Of a stretch of 64,000 nucleotides of DNA, positions 56,649 to 64,000 are shown in pieces (position 1 is the stretch's first letter; the number at the start of each line of letters is the position of its first letter). The notes under the pieces were generated by a model. The model saw only the letters and a program-made list of their open reading frames with translations. It searched no databases and had not been told where the DNA came from. The stretch comes from Parabacteroides chinchillae. GTDB lineage: Bacteria; Bacteroidota; Bacteroidia; Bacteroidales; Tannerellaceae. Location: contig NZ_FNVS01000007.1 in assembly GCF_900108035.1 (NCBI RefSeq), positions 62,001 through 126,000 on the forward strand. The letters run 5' to 3'. The translations under genes were made by a program, and so were the position numbers.

Positions 56649-57176
56649 TTAAACAAGTTTCTCATACAGTTTGAACCAATCCAGCCCATAGTTGCCAAAG
56701 CCTAAATCTACGGTATCAATGTATTCAAAACCGCATTTCTCATAGAGGGAGATTGCCGGAAGATTATTTTCATACACATCCAAACGGATGGATTTTATAC
56801 CTGATTGTTGAGCCAGTTCAAACGAATAGTCCATCAAAGCACGACCGATACCCATTTTCAAGAATGAGGGATGCACCACAAAAGTACGTATCACAAAGAT
56901 ATGACTATAGTCAGCTTCTATTTTCCACCTTACATTATTATAGGCTTCATCGGGATGATGGTCTAAGATGATAGAGCCAGCTATCTTTCCTTGATGCCTG
57001 ACAACAAAAAGAGTATTATTTTCTATGCCAGCAACTGCATCTTCACGAATAGGATAAATGCCTTTTATCCATCCGGGATAATTGGTTGTAGCTGATAGGT
57101 AATCATTCAGATCATCATACAACTTTTCTAATTCGTCAATGTCGGCAGGTGTACCGGATTCTATTACAAATTTCAT
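56649..57176 (-). CDS. GNAT acetyltransferase, 175 aa
   Basis: GNAT motifs are present: HIFVIRTFVVHPSFLKMGIGRALMDYSFELAQ (motif A with the R.xG.G/A acetyl-CoA loop, here LKMGIGRAL) and DVYENNLPAISLYEKCGFEYID (motif B with N..A...YEk.GF). The N-terminal GTPADIDELEKLYDDLNDYL is the usual helix pair. The substrate is unknown. It is cargo of the integrase-2 element, with A+T-rich coding sequence. Confidence 0.88.
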   Translation of the reverse strand: MKFVIESGTPADIDELEKLYDDLNDYLSATTNYPGWIKGIYPIREDAVAGIENNTLFVVRHQGKIAGSIILDHHPDEAYNNVRWKIEADYSHIFVIRTFVVHPSFLKMGIGRALMDYSFELAQQSGIKSIRLDVYENNLPAISLYEKCGFEYIDTVDLGFGNYGLDWFKLYEKLV

Positions 57177-57268
57177 AATTTCAACTGTTTGGGATGCAAA
57201 GGTATAATTCCCGCCTTAATAAAAGAGCTTTCCTTTTAAGATAGTGGAAATCATACCCTTTTAGATAG

Positions 57269-57562
57269 TTATTCTTTCCAGCTTTCAAAGTAGTGCTTTT
57301 GGAGCAGTTTATCAATATCGCTTTGGCGATAGATGATTTTACCTTTTATCTGGATAAAGGGGATTAGCCCTGTATCTCGCCACTCTTGCAGGGTTCGCAG
57401 ACTGACATTCAGTTTCTTGGAAACTTCATTGTTAGAAAGAAAGCGTTCCCCGTTCAGGTGAGGTTTGTAATGCTTAACAATAGATTCAATACCTTTCAGC
57501 ATCGAATCGAGCGAAGAAATAAATTCTTGGACTTGTGGGGTATCTTTATTTATTAGTTCCAT
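57269..57562 (-). CDS. Excisionase-type HTH protein, 97 aa
   Basis: A helical front and a MerR/excisionase winged helix: RFLSNNEVSKKLNVSLRTLQEWRDTGLIPFIQIKGKIIYRQSDIDKLLQKH (abbreviated). This is the helix-turn-helix protein that regularly accompanies Bacteroides ICE integrases, often with DUF3876 and a second HTH protein, both present here. It is the candidate excision factor for the integrase-2 element. Confidence 0.85.
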   Translation of the reverse strand: MELINKDTPQVQEFISSLDSMLKGIESIVKHYKPHLNGERFLSNNEVSKKLNVSLRTLQEWRDTGLIPFIQIKGKIIYRQSDIDKLLQKHYFESWKE

Positions 57563-57615
57563 GATTGAAAGATTGATTTATTGAAATATTGATTCCAAGA
57601 TGGCTAAATGGCTGG

Positions 57616-57916
57616 TTAGTTACGCAGATAGTCACCCAGCGATGAAATGCTAAGTACATCTTTTGCCAAATCATAGTCTACATAGAGCCGTTTGGATACA
57701 ATGGCAATAAAATACTGGCTACCATCCTGCTGTATCTCATAAGTAGCGGGCGAAGCCTGTTTAGTGGTTTCTGATACATATATAATAGATAAGAGATAAG
57801 AGATACTCTTTATCGTTCCGGTAGATGATAACCGTAGGATTCAGATTAACGCTTTCCCATGTGCCGACAATGGAAAACAGGTTGAAGGACGGGTAATCTT
57901 CTCTAGTTCTTTTCAT
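57616..57916 (-). pseudogene. DUF3876-like gene, frameshifted
   Basis: The start ATG 57916 opens KRTREDYPSFNLFSIVGTWESVNLNPTVIIYRNDKEYLLSLIYY, the DUF3876 pattern (GTWe...nP.v.iyr....YlLs.iy). That frame ends after CIRNH. A +1 shift near 57780 continues with ETTKQASPATYEIQQDGSQYFIAIVSKRLYVDYD (abbreviated) and ends SSLGDYLRN at 57616, which reads as the missing C-terminus. It overlaps the upstream HTH gene by 14 bp. A sequencing error would give the same picture. Confidence 0.65.
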
Positions 57917-58217
57917 AAGACGTGGCTTGTTTGGGTGATTGATTTTGTGTTTCACTGTCCGCAATAATTCTTTCAATATCGGAAGACTTATAATAAATCT
58001 TGCTGCCGATTTGAGAATAAGCCAGCCGTCCACTACTTCGGTAATATTGCAGTGTTCGTTTGCTAAAACCTAACAATAGACACACTTCTTGACTATCCAG
58101 CCAGTTTTCTACTTTCTGGATATGAGCGCTGCACAAACTTTCTATTCGTTTGGCAAACTCGGTGAACTGTTCGCACACATACGAAAAGGTTCTCTTTTCA
58201 ATGGTTACTACTTCCAT
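57903..58217 (-). CDS. Second HTH protein of the element, 104 aa
   Basis: The start is ATG 58217 (MEVVTIEKRTFSYVCEQFTEF). After a helical front, it has the winged helix VENWLDSQEVCLLLGFSKRTLQYYRSSGRLAYSQIGSKIYYKSSDIERII (abbreviated), the same fold as the excisionase-type proteins here. Paired HTH proteins with DUF3876 between them form a conserved block of Bacteroides ICEs. It probably regulates excision or transfer. Confidence 0.82.
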   Translation of the reverse strand: MEVVTIEKRTFSYVCEQFTEFAKRIESLCSAHIQKVENWLDSQEVCLLLGFSKRTLQYYRSSGRLAYSQIGSKIYYKSSDIERIIADSETQNQSPKQATSYEKN

Positions 58218-58432
58218 ACTTTTAATTTTTAATGGTTTATAAAACGTGTTGATTCTATTTTCATCAGCAAATGAAAGAAGAATCAAGAGCCGTTTTCAAA
58301 ACTGTCTGAAAGTGGTATATTCTGTCTATCTCTGGCTCAATTCATTTGGAATATACTAATGGGATATTCATTTTTTGAACGCATTTACATAGAAAGTCAA
58401 ATGGAAATAGAGATACGAAAAGATTTATCGCT

Positions 58433-58440
58433 TATCTTTG
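58433..58440 (+). promoter_or_regulatory. -7 box immediately before the LuxR gene
   Basis: TATCTTTG ends 4 bp before the ATG at 58445. With the usual 5-7 nt to the start of transcription, the mRNA would be leaderless or nearly so. Confidence 0.55.
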
Positions 58441-58444
58441 CCGC

Positions 58445-59209
58445 ATGACTACCAATAAGATAACTCCCGAAGAATTATGGGCAAGACAGCAGATCAGCCC
58501 GCTGGATGTGGACTATGATTTGTGGAATGAACGCAGAGCATCTATACAGACATTCTCACAAATGAGCCAAAGTTGCATCTTTACGGTAGATGTTTTCAAA
58601 GAGCGATACGATTTTGCGTCCGATAATTTTGCTACTATCTTTGGATATAATCCTACATGGATAAAGACGATTCGGAAGCAGGGGGATTTATTGGAGGAAC
58701 CGATTCACCCAGACGACCGGGCACAACTCATCGAACACCAGATTGAACACGGACAGTTCATCTATTCACTTCCGCAAGAACAAAGAAATAATTATCAGCA
58801 GATATTCCAGATTCGTATGCTGAATGCCCGGCAGGAATATGTGAATGTAATCAGTCGCCACCAAGTGATTCAGAAAGATAAAAATGGAAAGGCGTGGATG
58901 ATTATGGGAGTGATGGATCTTTCACCCGATCAAACACCTATGGAGCGAATCAAGCGGACGGTTATAAATCGGGAAACGGGTGAGATACTTGCATCGGCAG
59001 TTGTTCCGGCAGACCAACAATTAACCAAGCGGGAAAAGGAAATACTCTTATTAATCCGACAGGGCTTTTTGAGCAAGGAGATTGCTTATAAACTGAACCT
59101 TAGTATTTACACGGTGAACAATCACCGCAAGAATATATTGGCAAAACTGAATGTCGATAATGTGATCGAAGCCATCAACCGAGCAGAAAGTTTCGGTATT
59201 CTCTATTAA
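58445..59209 (+). CDS. PAS-LuxR-type transcription regulator, 254 aa
   Basis: The N-terminal about 170 residues form a PAS-like sensor: FTVDVFKERYDFASDNFATIFGYNPTWI, then PIHPDDRAQLIEHQ, IRMLNARQEYVNVISRHQVIQKDKNG. The C-terminal 70 residues are a LuxR helix-turn-helix: LTKREKEILLLIRQGFLSKEIAYKLNLSIYTVNNHRKNILAKL. It is a cytoplasmic one-component regulator and probably controls neighbouring cargo. It starts at its own promoter (58433), possibly as a leaderless mRNA. Confidence 0.88.
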   Translation: MTTNKITPEELWARQQISPLDVDYDLWNERRASIQTFSQMSQSCIFTVDVFKERYDFASDNFATIFGYNPTWIKTIRKQGDLLEEPIHPDDRAQLIEHQIEHGQFIYSLPQEQRNNYQQIFQIRMLNARQEYVNVISRHQVIQKDKNGKAWMIMGVMDLSPDQTPMERIKRTVINRETGEILASAVVPADQQLTKREKEILLLIRQGFLSKEIAYKLNLSIYTVNNHRKNILAKLNVDNVIEAINRAESFGILY

Positions 59210-59242
59210 CTAAGCACTGGCGTTTTATCTTAATGTACATCA

Positions 59243-59545
59243 TTATTCAATCACTTCAATATAAAAACTAACAGGACGAAAACCATCGTTACATGAAATC
59301 ATTGCTGAGTGCGGATTTTTCATCCACCCATCATAGAAGTTGCCGCCCCCATTGGCTAATTCCGTAACAAAATAACTCATTGAACTCCATGCGCTTTCAC
59401 ACAGTCCTTCCGGTTTCTGCCCATCGACTGAAATAAAAGTTGTACCATCTTCAATATCACAAGTGTGTTCAATAGGATTTTCGTACATAGCCGACACATC
59501 ACTATGCTGCACCTTTCTTATAGCTGTTATTCTAATCTTTTCCAT
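59243..59545 (-). CDS. TIGR04076-family protein, 100 aa
   Basis: The family pattern is visible: a short strand front (KIRITAIRKVQH), PEGLCESAWSSMSYFVTELANGG, and MISCNDGFRPVSFYIEVIE, corresponding to kPeglC..aw......l..Gg and .v.CpDg.rpV.f.i.r.. The three conserved cysteines (here in IEHTCD, GLCESA, ISCNDG) may bind metal or a cluster. The function is unknown. It converges with the LuxR gene. Confidence 0.82.
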   Translation of the reverse strand: MEKIRITAIRKVQHSDVSAMYENPIEHTCDIEDGTTFISVDGQKPEGLCESAWSSMSYFVTELANGGGNFYDGWMKNPHSAMISCNDGFRPVSFYIEVIE

Positions 59546-59624
59546 TTTTAATATTTATCACATACGATATATGCAAGGTTACTCACTTATGGTTATTCGT
59601 AGGGCTGCTTTAAACGTATTTCCA

Positions 59625-60218
59625 TTACGGTAGCCAATCCAAGCTATTTGTCAGCGGATTGGTTTTTCTCCATTGTTCAAGTTCTTCGTAACTACGAACT
59701 CCACCCACGAAAACAGCATGATAGATTTCTATGCCGGGAATCTGCACACCGTCCGGCACATCGAATTTAATTTGAAGAATAGTATTCTTGATTTCAGGGG
59801 TAAGTCGGTTCGTTATGGCAGCAGTTACTTTTTCAACCACACCATCATATTTTGAGCCTTTACGAATATGAATCATGTCGAACTTCCACGTGTTCCTGTC
59901 CTCATCTTCGTAGATGGAGTGCCATTCGATGCACTCTTCTTCCGTCTGAATCAGATTCTTAAATTGGATTTCCTTTAAAGAGAGCCGTTCGGCAAGTTCT
60001 TGAATCACAGAAAAGCTGGCTGCAATATCCAATGTATCGGTATATATATGCAGGTCTATATCCCTACTCTTTGCCAGCAGACCAGATTTGAGTGAGCCTA
60101 CCAGATGAACGGTTGCCCCAATACGTTCCCATGCCGGAATAATACCGGTATGTTCCAGTATTTTCCAAGCGGTTTGCTGATTATGTAGGGCAAGTTCAAG
60201 AATATCCATATCGTTCAT
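59625..60218 (-). CDS. Nucleotidyltransferase-fold protein, 197 aa
   Basis: The start is ATG 60218 (MNDMDILELALH). HLVGSLKSGLLAKSRDIDLHIYT is the GS...g....DiDl signature of the polymerase-beta-like nucleotidyltransferases, with the third carboxylate probably in KFDMIHI. FDVPDGVQIPGIEIYHAVF and SYEELEQW follow. It resembles small solitary nucleotidyltransferases of unknown substrate in Bacteroides. The DNA between it and the helD-like gene carries divergent promoters. Confidence 0.75.
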   Translation of the reverse strand: MNDMDILELALHNQQTAWKILEHTGIIPAWERIGATVHLVGSLKSGLLAKSRDIDLHIYTDTLDIAASFSVIQELAERLSLKEIQFKNLIQTEEECIEWHSIYEDEDRNTWKFDMIHIRKGSKYDGVVEKVTAAITNRLTPEIKNTILQIKFDVPDGVQIPGIEIYHAVFVGGVRSYEELEQWRKTNPLTNSLDWLP

Positions 60219-60292
60219 TTTGAGCGTGCAAAGATACAAAACTTATGGATATATAGCTATAAATAGCCATTTCCTATCCTATTGGATTGCAG

Positions 60293-60300
60293 TAATTTTG
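60293..60300 (+). promoter_or_regulatory. -7 box of the helD-like gene
   Basis: TAATTTTG, 44 bp before the ATG at 60345; TTGG at 60282 could be part of a weak upstream element. Confidence 0.5.
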
Positions 60301-60344
60301 CGCACCGTTTTGACTCTATTTTCATCCTTTAGCAATAAATTACT

Positions 60345-62396
60345 ATGGTATTCAATCAAACAGAGAAGCAAGAAAGAAGCTATTTGCAGCAAATAATCAA
60401 TCGTCTGAAACTGATAATCAGCCATACCGATGTATCCGTGAAAGACCATGTAGATACATTGGCAGAGTACAAAGACTACCTTTGGAATAATAAAGATATT
60501 GATCCGCATGAGATACGCTCCATGCGTGAAAGCATCCTGAATCATTTTGCCATAGGCGAAAATGTAATTGACAAACGCCGATGGCTTGCTAAAACAGTGG
60601 ATATTCCCTACTTCGGACGAATCGACTTTCACGAGAAGAGCGAGAACCGTCCGATAATCCCTGTTTATATCGGCATTCATACCTTTCACGACACTGAAAG
60701 CCGGACAACGATGATTTATGATTGGCGAGCACCTATTTCGAGTATGTTCTACGATTACGAACTGGGTGAAGCATCTTATCAATCCCCATCGGGAGAGATA
60801 AAAGGGGATATTTCATTGAAACGGCAATACCGAATCCGGGCTGGAAAGATGGAATTCATGATCGAAAGTGCGCTGACCGTTCACGATGATATTCTGCAAA
60901 AGGAGCTTAGTGCTAATGCGGATGATAAGATGAAGAATATTGTTGCCACCATCCAGCGAGAACAAAACCGAATTATCCGTAATGAGGAAGCCCGAACGCT
61001 CATCATTCAGGGTGTGGCAGGTTCGGGCAAAACTTCTATTGCCCTACATCGCATCGCCTATTTGCTGTATGCTTTTCAGGGCAGTATCTCTTCAAAAGAC
61101 ATATTGATCGTTTCTCCGAATAAGGTGTTTGCCGATTACATTTCCAACGTCCTGCCCGAACTGGGCGAAGAAACCGTACCCGAAACCAGCATGGAACAGA
61201 TACTTTCCGAAGTGCTGAATCACAAATACAAATACCTGAGCTTCTTTGAGCAAGTGAATGAATTGCTGACAAAACCAACACCGGACTTTATCGAGCGCAT
61301 CGAATATAAATCCTCTTTCGATTTCATCGCCAGTCTGGATCGCTTTATTTTTCGGTGTGAAAACCACTACTTTAGAGCAGAGGATGTGAAGCTAACCAAA
61401 CATATCACCGTCCCGGCTGAATTTATCGAAGAGCAATTCCACCGTTTCAACCGCTACCCCATGCGCCAACGGTTCGAGGCAATGACGGATTATATTCTTG
61501 ATATGATGAAAGTACAGTACGCTTTCACAGTGACGACTACCGAACGGAATTTTCTAAAGAAAGAGATTAAGCGAATGTTTGTCGGAAACAATGATCTACA
61601 AGTCTATAAAGATTTCTTTGCGTGGCTGGGTAAGCCGGAACTGTTTAAAATGCGAAAGAACCGCACACTTGAATATGCCGACTTAGCACCATTGGCGTAT
61701 CTGCATATCGCTTTAGGTGGTGGTACAAAGAACGATGTTAAACATTTGCTGGTAGATGAAATGCAAGATTATTCTCCAATCCAGTATAAGGTAATACAAA
61801 AGCTATTCCCTTGTCGGAAAACGGTGTTGGGCGATGCCAGCCAGTCGGTCAATCCTTATGGCTCGTCTACTGCGTATATGATTCAGAAAGCTCTTGTCAT
61901 GGGTGAAGTGATGAAGCTGTGCAAAAGTTACCGCTCTACTTGCGAGATCACAGATTTTGCACAGAAAATACGGACAAATACCGATCTTGAACCAGTCGCA
62001 CGGCACGGAGAGAAACCACGAGTACTACAATATAATAATGAGAAAGAAGAACTATCTGCTATTAAAGAATTAATTGCCACCTATCAGGCATCCGCCTATA
62101 AATCACTGGGGATTGTCTGCAAAACCGAATCGCAAGCCCATGAGATGGCAGATAAATTACAAATTCCCGATATTCATTTCTTATCGAGCCAAAGTTCGGC
62201 TTTTGTACAAGGTATCGTTATCACCTCTGCACACATGGCAAAGAGTTTGGAATTCGATGAGGTGATTATCCCACAGGTGGATGATAGGAATTATCATTCG
62301 GAAATAGACCGGAGTATGCTATATGTGGCGGTAACGAGGGCAATGCACCGTTTAACACTGACATATAGCGGAACAAAACACACGCCATTCATCTAA
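60345..62396 (+). CDS. HelD-like UvrD/Rep-family ATPase, 683 aa
   Basis: The N-terminal about 75 residues form a coiled coil (QTEKQERSYLQQIINRLKLI). Then come PYFGRIDFHEKSE and IYDWRAPISSMFYDYELG, a HelD hallmark. Helicase motifs: Walker A GVAGSGKT (223-230), LLVDEMQDYSPIQYKVI (Walker B), VLGDASQSVNPYG (motif III), YRSTCEITDFA (IV), SLEFDEVIIPQVDD (V), YVAVTRAMHRL (VI). HelD proteins pull RNA polymerase off DNA and can give rifamycin tolerance. This is shorter in the front than B. subtilis HelD. It is the largest cargo gene of the element. Confidence 0.9.
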   Translation: MVFNQTEKQERSYLQQIINRLKLIISHTDVSVKDHVDTLAEYKDYLWNNKDIDPHEIRSMRESILNHFAIGENVIDKRRWLAKTVDIPYFGRIDFHEKSENRPIIPVYIGIHTFHDTESRTTMIYDWRAPISSMFYDYELGEASYQSPSGEIKGDISLKRQYRIRAGKMEFMIESALTVHDDILQKELSANADDKMKNIVATIQREQNRIIRNEEARTLIIQGVAGSGKTSIALHRIAYLLYAFQGSISSKDILIVSPNKVFADYISNVLPELGEETVPETSMEQILSEVLNHKYKYLSFFEQVNELLTKPTPDFIERIEYKSSFDFIASLDRFIFRCENHYFRAEDVKLTKHITVPAEFIEEQFHRFNRYPMRQRFEAMTDYILDMMKVQYAFTVTTTERNFLKKEIKRMFVGNNDLQVYKDFFAWLGKPELFKMRKNRTLEYADLAPLAYLHIALGGGTKNDVKHLLVDEMQDYSPIQYKVIQKLFPCRKTVLGDASQSVNPYGSSTAYMIQKALVMGEVMKLCKSYRSTCEITDFAQKIRTNTDLEPVARHGEKPRVLQYNNEKEELSAIKELIATYQASAYKSLGIVCKTESQAHEMADKLQIPDIHFLSSQSSAFVQGIVITSAHMAKSLEFDEVIIPQVDDRNYHSEIDRSMLYVAVTRAMHRLTLTYSGTKHTPFI

Positions 62397-62476
62397 ATTT
62401 TCGGCTTACTCTATTGTCATGCGGGGATTAACCTCTATATTTACCGCCATGCGCACAGCAGATTAACGAAATAGCG

Positions 62477-63310
62477 ATGAGAGAAAGCAAAGTTCTATAT
62501 CCGTCACCTATACTTTCCCAATACATTAAATACTATTGGGTGCTAAAAACCGATGAAGTAGAGCCAGTAATGGTACAGACTATTCCATCGGGTTGCGTAC
62601 ACCTTGTTTTCCATCGGGGTGAGAATCTGAATATCCAATCAAAAGGTTTACAACCAAAGAATTTTATCCGGGGACAGTTCTCAACGTATGGGAGTTTGAT
62701 TTCAGAAGGTAATATTGATATGATTGCCGTTATATTTCATCCTCTGGGGCTAAATCCATTTGTGCGGTGTTCTATGAGTGAACTTTACAACCATTATATA
62801 GATGTAGAAGATTTGGAAGACATCGAATTGAATCACCTGAAACGAAATATTTCTGCCGAACCAGCCGTTGAAACCTGCATCCGGTTGATTGAACGCTTTT
62901 TCATACAACGGTTGGTCGATGCAAATTGTAACTACCAAAGAACGCATCATGCTATCTGCCAAATAATCAATCAACCGCAAATTGATGTGAATACCCTTGC
63001 TGAAAGTACTTGTTTGGGATATAGGCAATTCAAGCGAGTATTTACCAACTATGTAGGAATGAGCCCTAAAGAATATTATCGGGTAGTTCGTTTTCAGCGA
63101 GCACTGTATCTGTTGCAGAATCATCCGGGAATGGAGTTCGTAGACTTGGCTTATTCGTGTGGCTTTTATGATTCTTCGCACTTGGTGAAAGACTTTAAAG
63201 AGTTTACAGGCTGTTCGCCTACTCAATATCTATCTTCCCGTTCTCCATATTCTACATTCTTTTCCGAAGATTGTAGGCTGAATGTTATTAAATCGCATAG
63301 TCGTGCGTAG
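62477..63310 (+). CDS. AraC-family regulator, 277 aa
   Basis: The N-terminal DUF6597-like cupin region (SPILSQYIKYYWVLKTDE, IPSGCVHLVFHRG, MIAVIFHPLGLNPFV) is followed by a C-terminal AraC DNA-binding domain: LAESTCLGYRQFKRVFTNYVGMSPKEYYRVVRFQRALYLLQ and VDLAYSCGFYDSSHLVKDFKEFTGCSPTQYL (both abbreviated). It probably controls the DinB-like gene downstream or the element's cargo. It begins 80 bp after the helD-like stop. Confidence 0.9.
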   Translation: MRESKVLYPSPILSQYIKYYWVLKTDEVEPVMVQTIPSGCVHLVFHRGENLNIQSKGLQPKNFIRGQFSTYGSLISEGNIDMIAVIFHPLGLNPFVRCSMSELYNHYIDVEDLEDIELNHLKRNISAEPAVETCIRLIERFFIQRLVDANCNYQRTHHAICQIINQPQIDVNTLAESTCLGYRQFKRVFTNYVGMSPKEYYRVVRFQRALYLLQNHPGMEFVDLAYSCGFYDSSHLVKDFKEFTGCSPTQYLSSRSPYSTFFSEDCRLNVIKSHSRA

Positions 63311-63360
63311 TCATTTGTGATAAAGTCAGTTTTTTACAAGTGGATGATAGGCAAAGAACT

Positions 63361-63368
63361 TACTTTTG
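63361..63368 (+). promoter_or_regulatory. -7 box of the DinB gene
   Basis: TACTTTTG, 25 bp before the ATG at 63394; it fits TAnnTTTG. This gives the DinB gene its own promoter behind the AraC regulator. Confidence 0.55.
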
Positions 63369-63393
63369 CAGAAAGATTTAAAATTAGAAAGTT

Positions 63394-63867
63394 ATGCAAG
63401 AAAGTAATTTTATACATATAACCACTGGCATTGCACAGGTTATTGAAACAGAAGAGAAATTGTTAAGTAGTTTGCCCGTAGAGGCTATCACACAAAGACG
63501 AAATACGCAGAATCGCACCATCAAGCAGATTCTCGGTCATTTGATTGATTCGGCATCCAATAATCACCAACGCATGGTTCGGTTGCAATATAGTAAAGAC
63601 CTGCTTTTCTTCCCTGATTATACACAGGATAATGACTTGTGGATAGCTCTGCAAGATTATCAAAATGCAGACTGGTCTAACTTAATCCAGTTGTGGAAGT
63701 GCTACAATCTGCACATCATCCAAGTAATTAATTCGGTAGATAAGAACAGGCTGGATAGTTACTGGTGCGACTTTACAGGAGCAAAGGTTACATTAAGAGA
63801 AATGATAGAGGGATATTTGGGACATTTGCACCTGCATATAAAAGAAATCCATGAATTGATAGATTGA
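63394..63867 (+). CDS. DinB-family four-helix protein, 157 aa
   Basis: A DinB/YfiT-like fold with three metal-binding histidines: ILGHLIDSASNNHQRM (His49), and a C-terminal GYLGHLHLHIKEIHELI (His143, His147). The middle YQNADWSNLIQLWKCYN is the usual W-containing helix. Many members are thiol transferases or stress-induced metal proteins. It follows the AraC regulator in the same direction. After it, 63868-64000 has no gene I can support. Confidence 0.85.
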   Translation: MQESNFIHITTGIAQVIETEEKLLSSLPVEAITQRRNTQNRTIKQILGHLIDSASNNHQRMVRLQYSKDLLFFPDYTQDNDLWIALQDYQNADWSNLIQLWKCYNLHIIQVINSVDKNRLDSYWCDFTGAKVTLREMIEGYLGHLHLHIKEIHELID

Positions 63868-64000
63868 ATTTCTTAATTTTCCATACATTTGCGCTATATC
63901 AACTAACAAATAGTATTCACTTATTATGAAACTCTGTATATAGCTACGCTCCTGCGAATAGCCCCCTTCAAGAAAGCTATTCAGCTATTTGACAAATAAG

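Overview
The window looks like accessory DNA of a gut-type Bacteroidales (Bacteroides / Phocaeicola / Parabacteroides / Muribaculaceae range). The signs are Bacteroidetes promoters of the TTTG-N19..20-TAnnTTTG type, Bacteroidetes Tra proteins (DUF4134 TraE, DUF4133 TraF, TraG/J/K/M/N/O), IntDOT-like integrases without the usual first catalytic Arg, RteC, a histone-H1-like protein and MobV/MobB relaxases. Almost everything here is mobile. I see no rRNA, no intact tRNA and no CRISPR array.

Layout. (1) 1-1.33 kb: leftward operon of small ICE accessory genes, including a DUF2958 protein. (2) 1.33-4.5 kb: a patch that splits the ICE accessory genes. It holds a tyrosine recombinase, the C-terminal stub of a second one overlapping it by ATGA, an inverted repeat at the outer end (RIT-like, recombinase-in-trio), a beheaded YcaO gene and a complete Lgt. 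(3) 4.7-47.4 kb: a large integrative conjugative element (ICE) read almost entirely leftward. From right to left it has an oriT-like hairpin, a mobilisation protein and relaxase; then ParA, a DUF3408-like protein, an HTH protein, a TraD-like protein, TraE, TraF, TraG (VirB4), TraI-like proteins, TraJ-TraO, the coupling ATPase and TraX. A cargo block follows (M20-GyrI fusion, HU, Nudix, Abi_2, lysozyme-like protein), then DUF3945/DUF4099 proteins, ArdC, Toprim primase, zinc-ribbon protein, H1-like protein, a caspase/CHAT-like orphan and ParB. (4) 32,204-40,765: an 8.55-kb mobilisable element (IME) inserted inside traG immediately after the Walker A motif. (5) 47.4-48.8 kb: spacer with a small membrane ORF and about 18 copies of a 12-bp repeat. 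(6) 48.8-54.7 kb: integrase, rteC and an ars operon (arsR-E-F-G-C-P). (7) 54.8-64 kb: a second integrase with excisionase-like proteins, a frameshifted DUF3876 gene and cargo (GNAT, PAS-LuxR regulator, TIGR04076, nucleotidyltransferase, HelD-like helicase, AraC regulator, DinB); it runs off the window.

How it fits together. Three leftward ICE operons (mob, tra, and DUF4099/DUF3945/ArdC/primase) start from promoters with the same architecture: TGTTCGGAATTT, 9 nt, CAAT, 10 nt, then the -7 box. This implies one regulator for conjugation functions. The IME has its own MobV relaxase, GC-rich oriT-like region, integrase and excisionase-like protein, and carries an HxlR/flavodoxin pair and two lipoproteins. 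It is bounded by 9-bp direct repeats (CATGTGGAA). Removing one copy plus the insert restores an uninterrupted in-frame GSGKSFHM|NSVVRQ in TraG. The IME therefore switches off the ICE transfer ATPase while integrated and would restore it on precise excision.

Other points of interest: two tandem genes for roughly 90-nt small RNAs at 16.4-16.7 kb, each with its own promoter; a nested five-helix RNA leader at 33.9 kb; rteC placed 17 nt behind the ars operon; and a perfect 17-bp ArsR operator abutting the arsR start codon. Assignments rest on reading motifs by eye; no database search was run.
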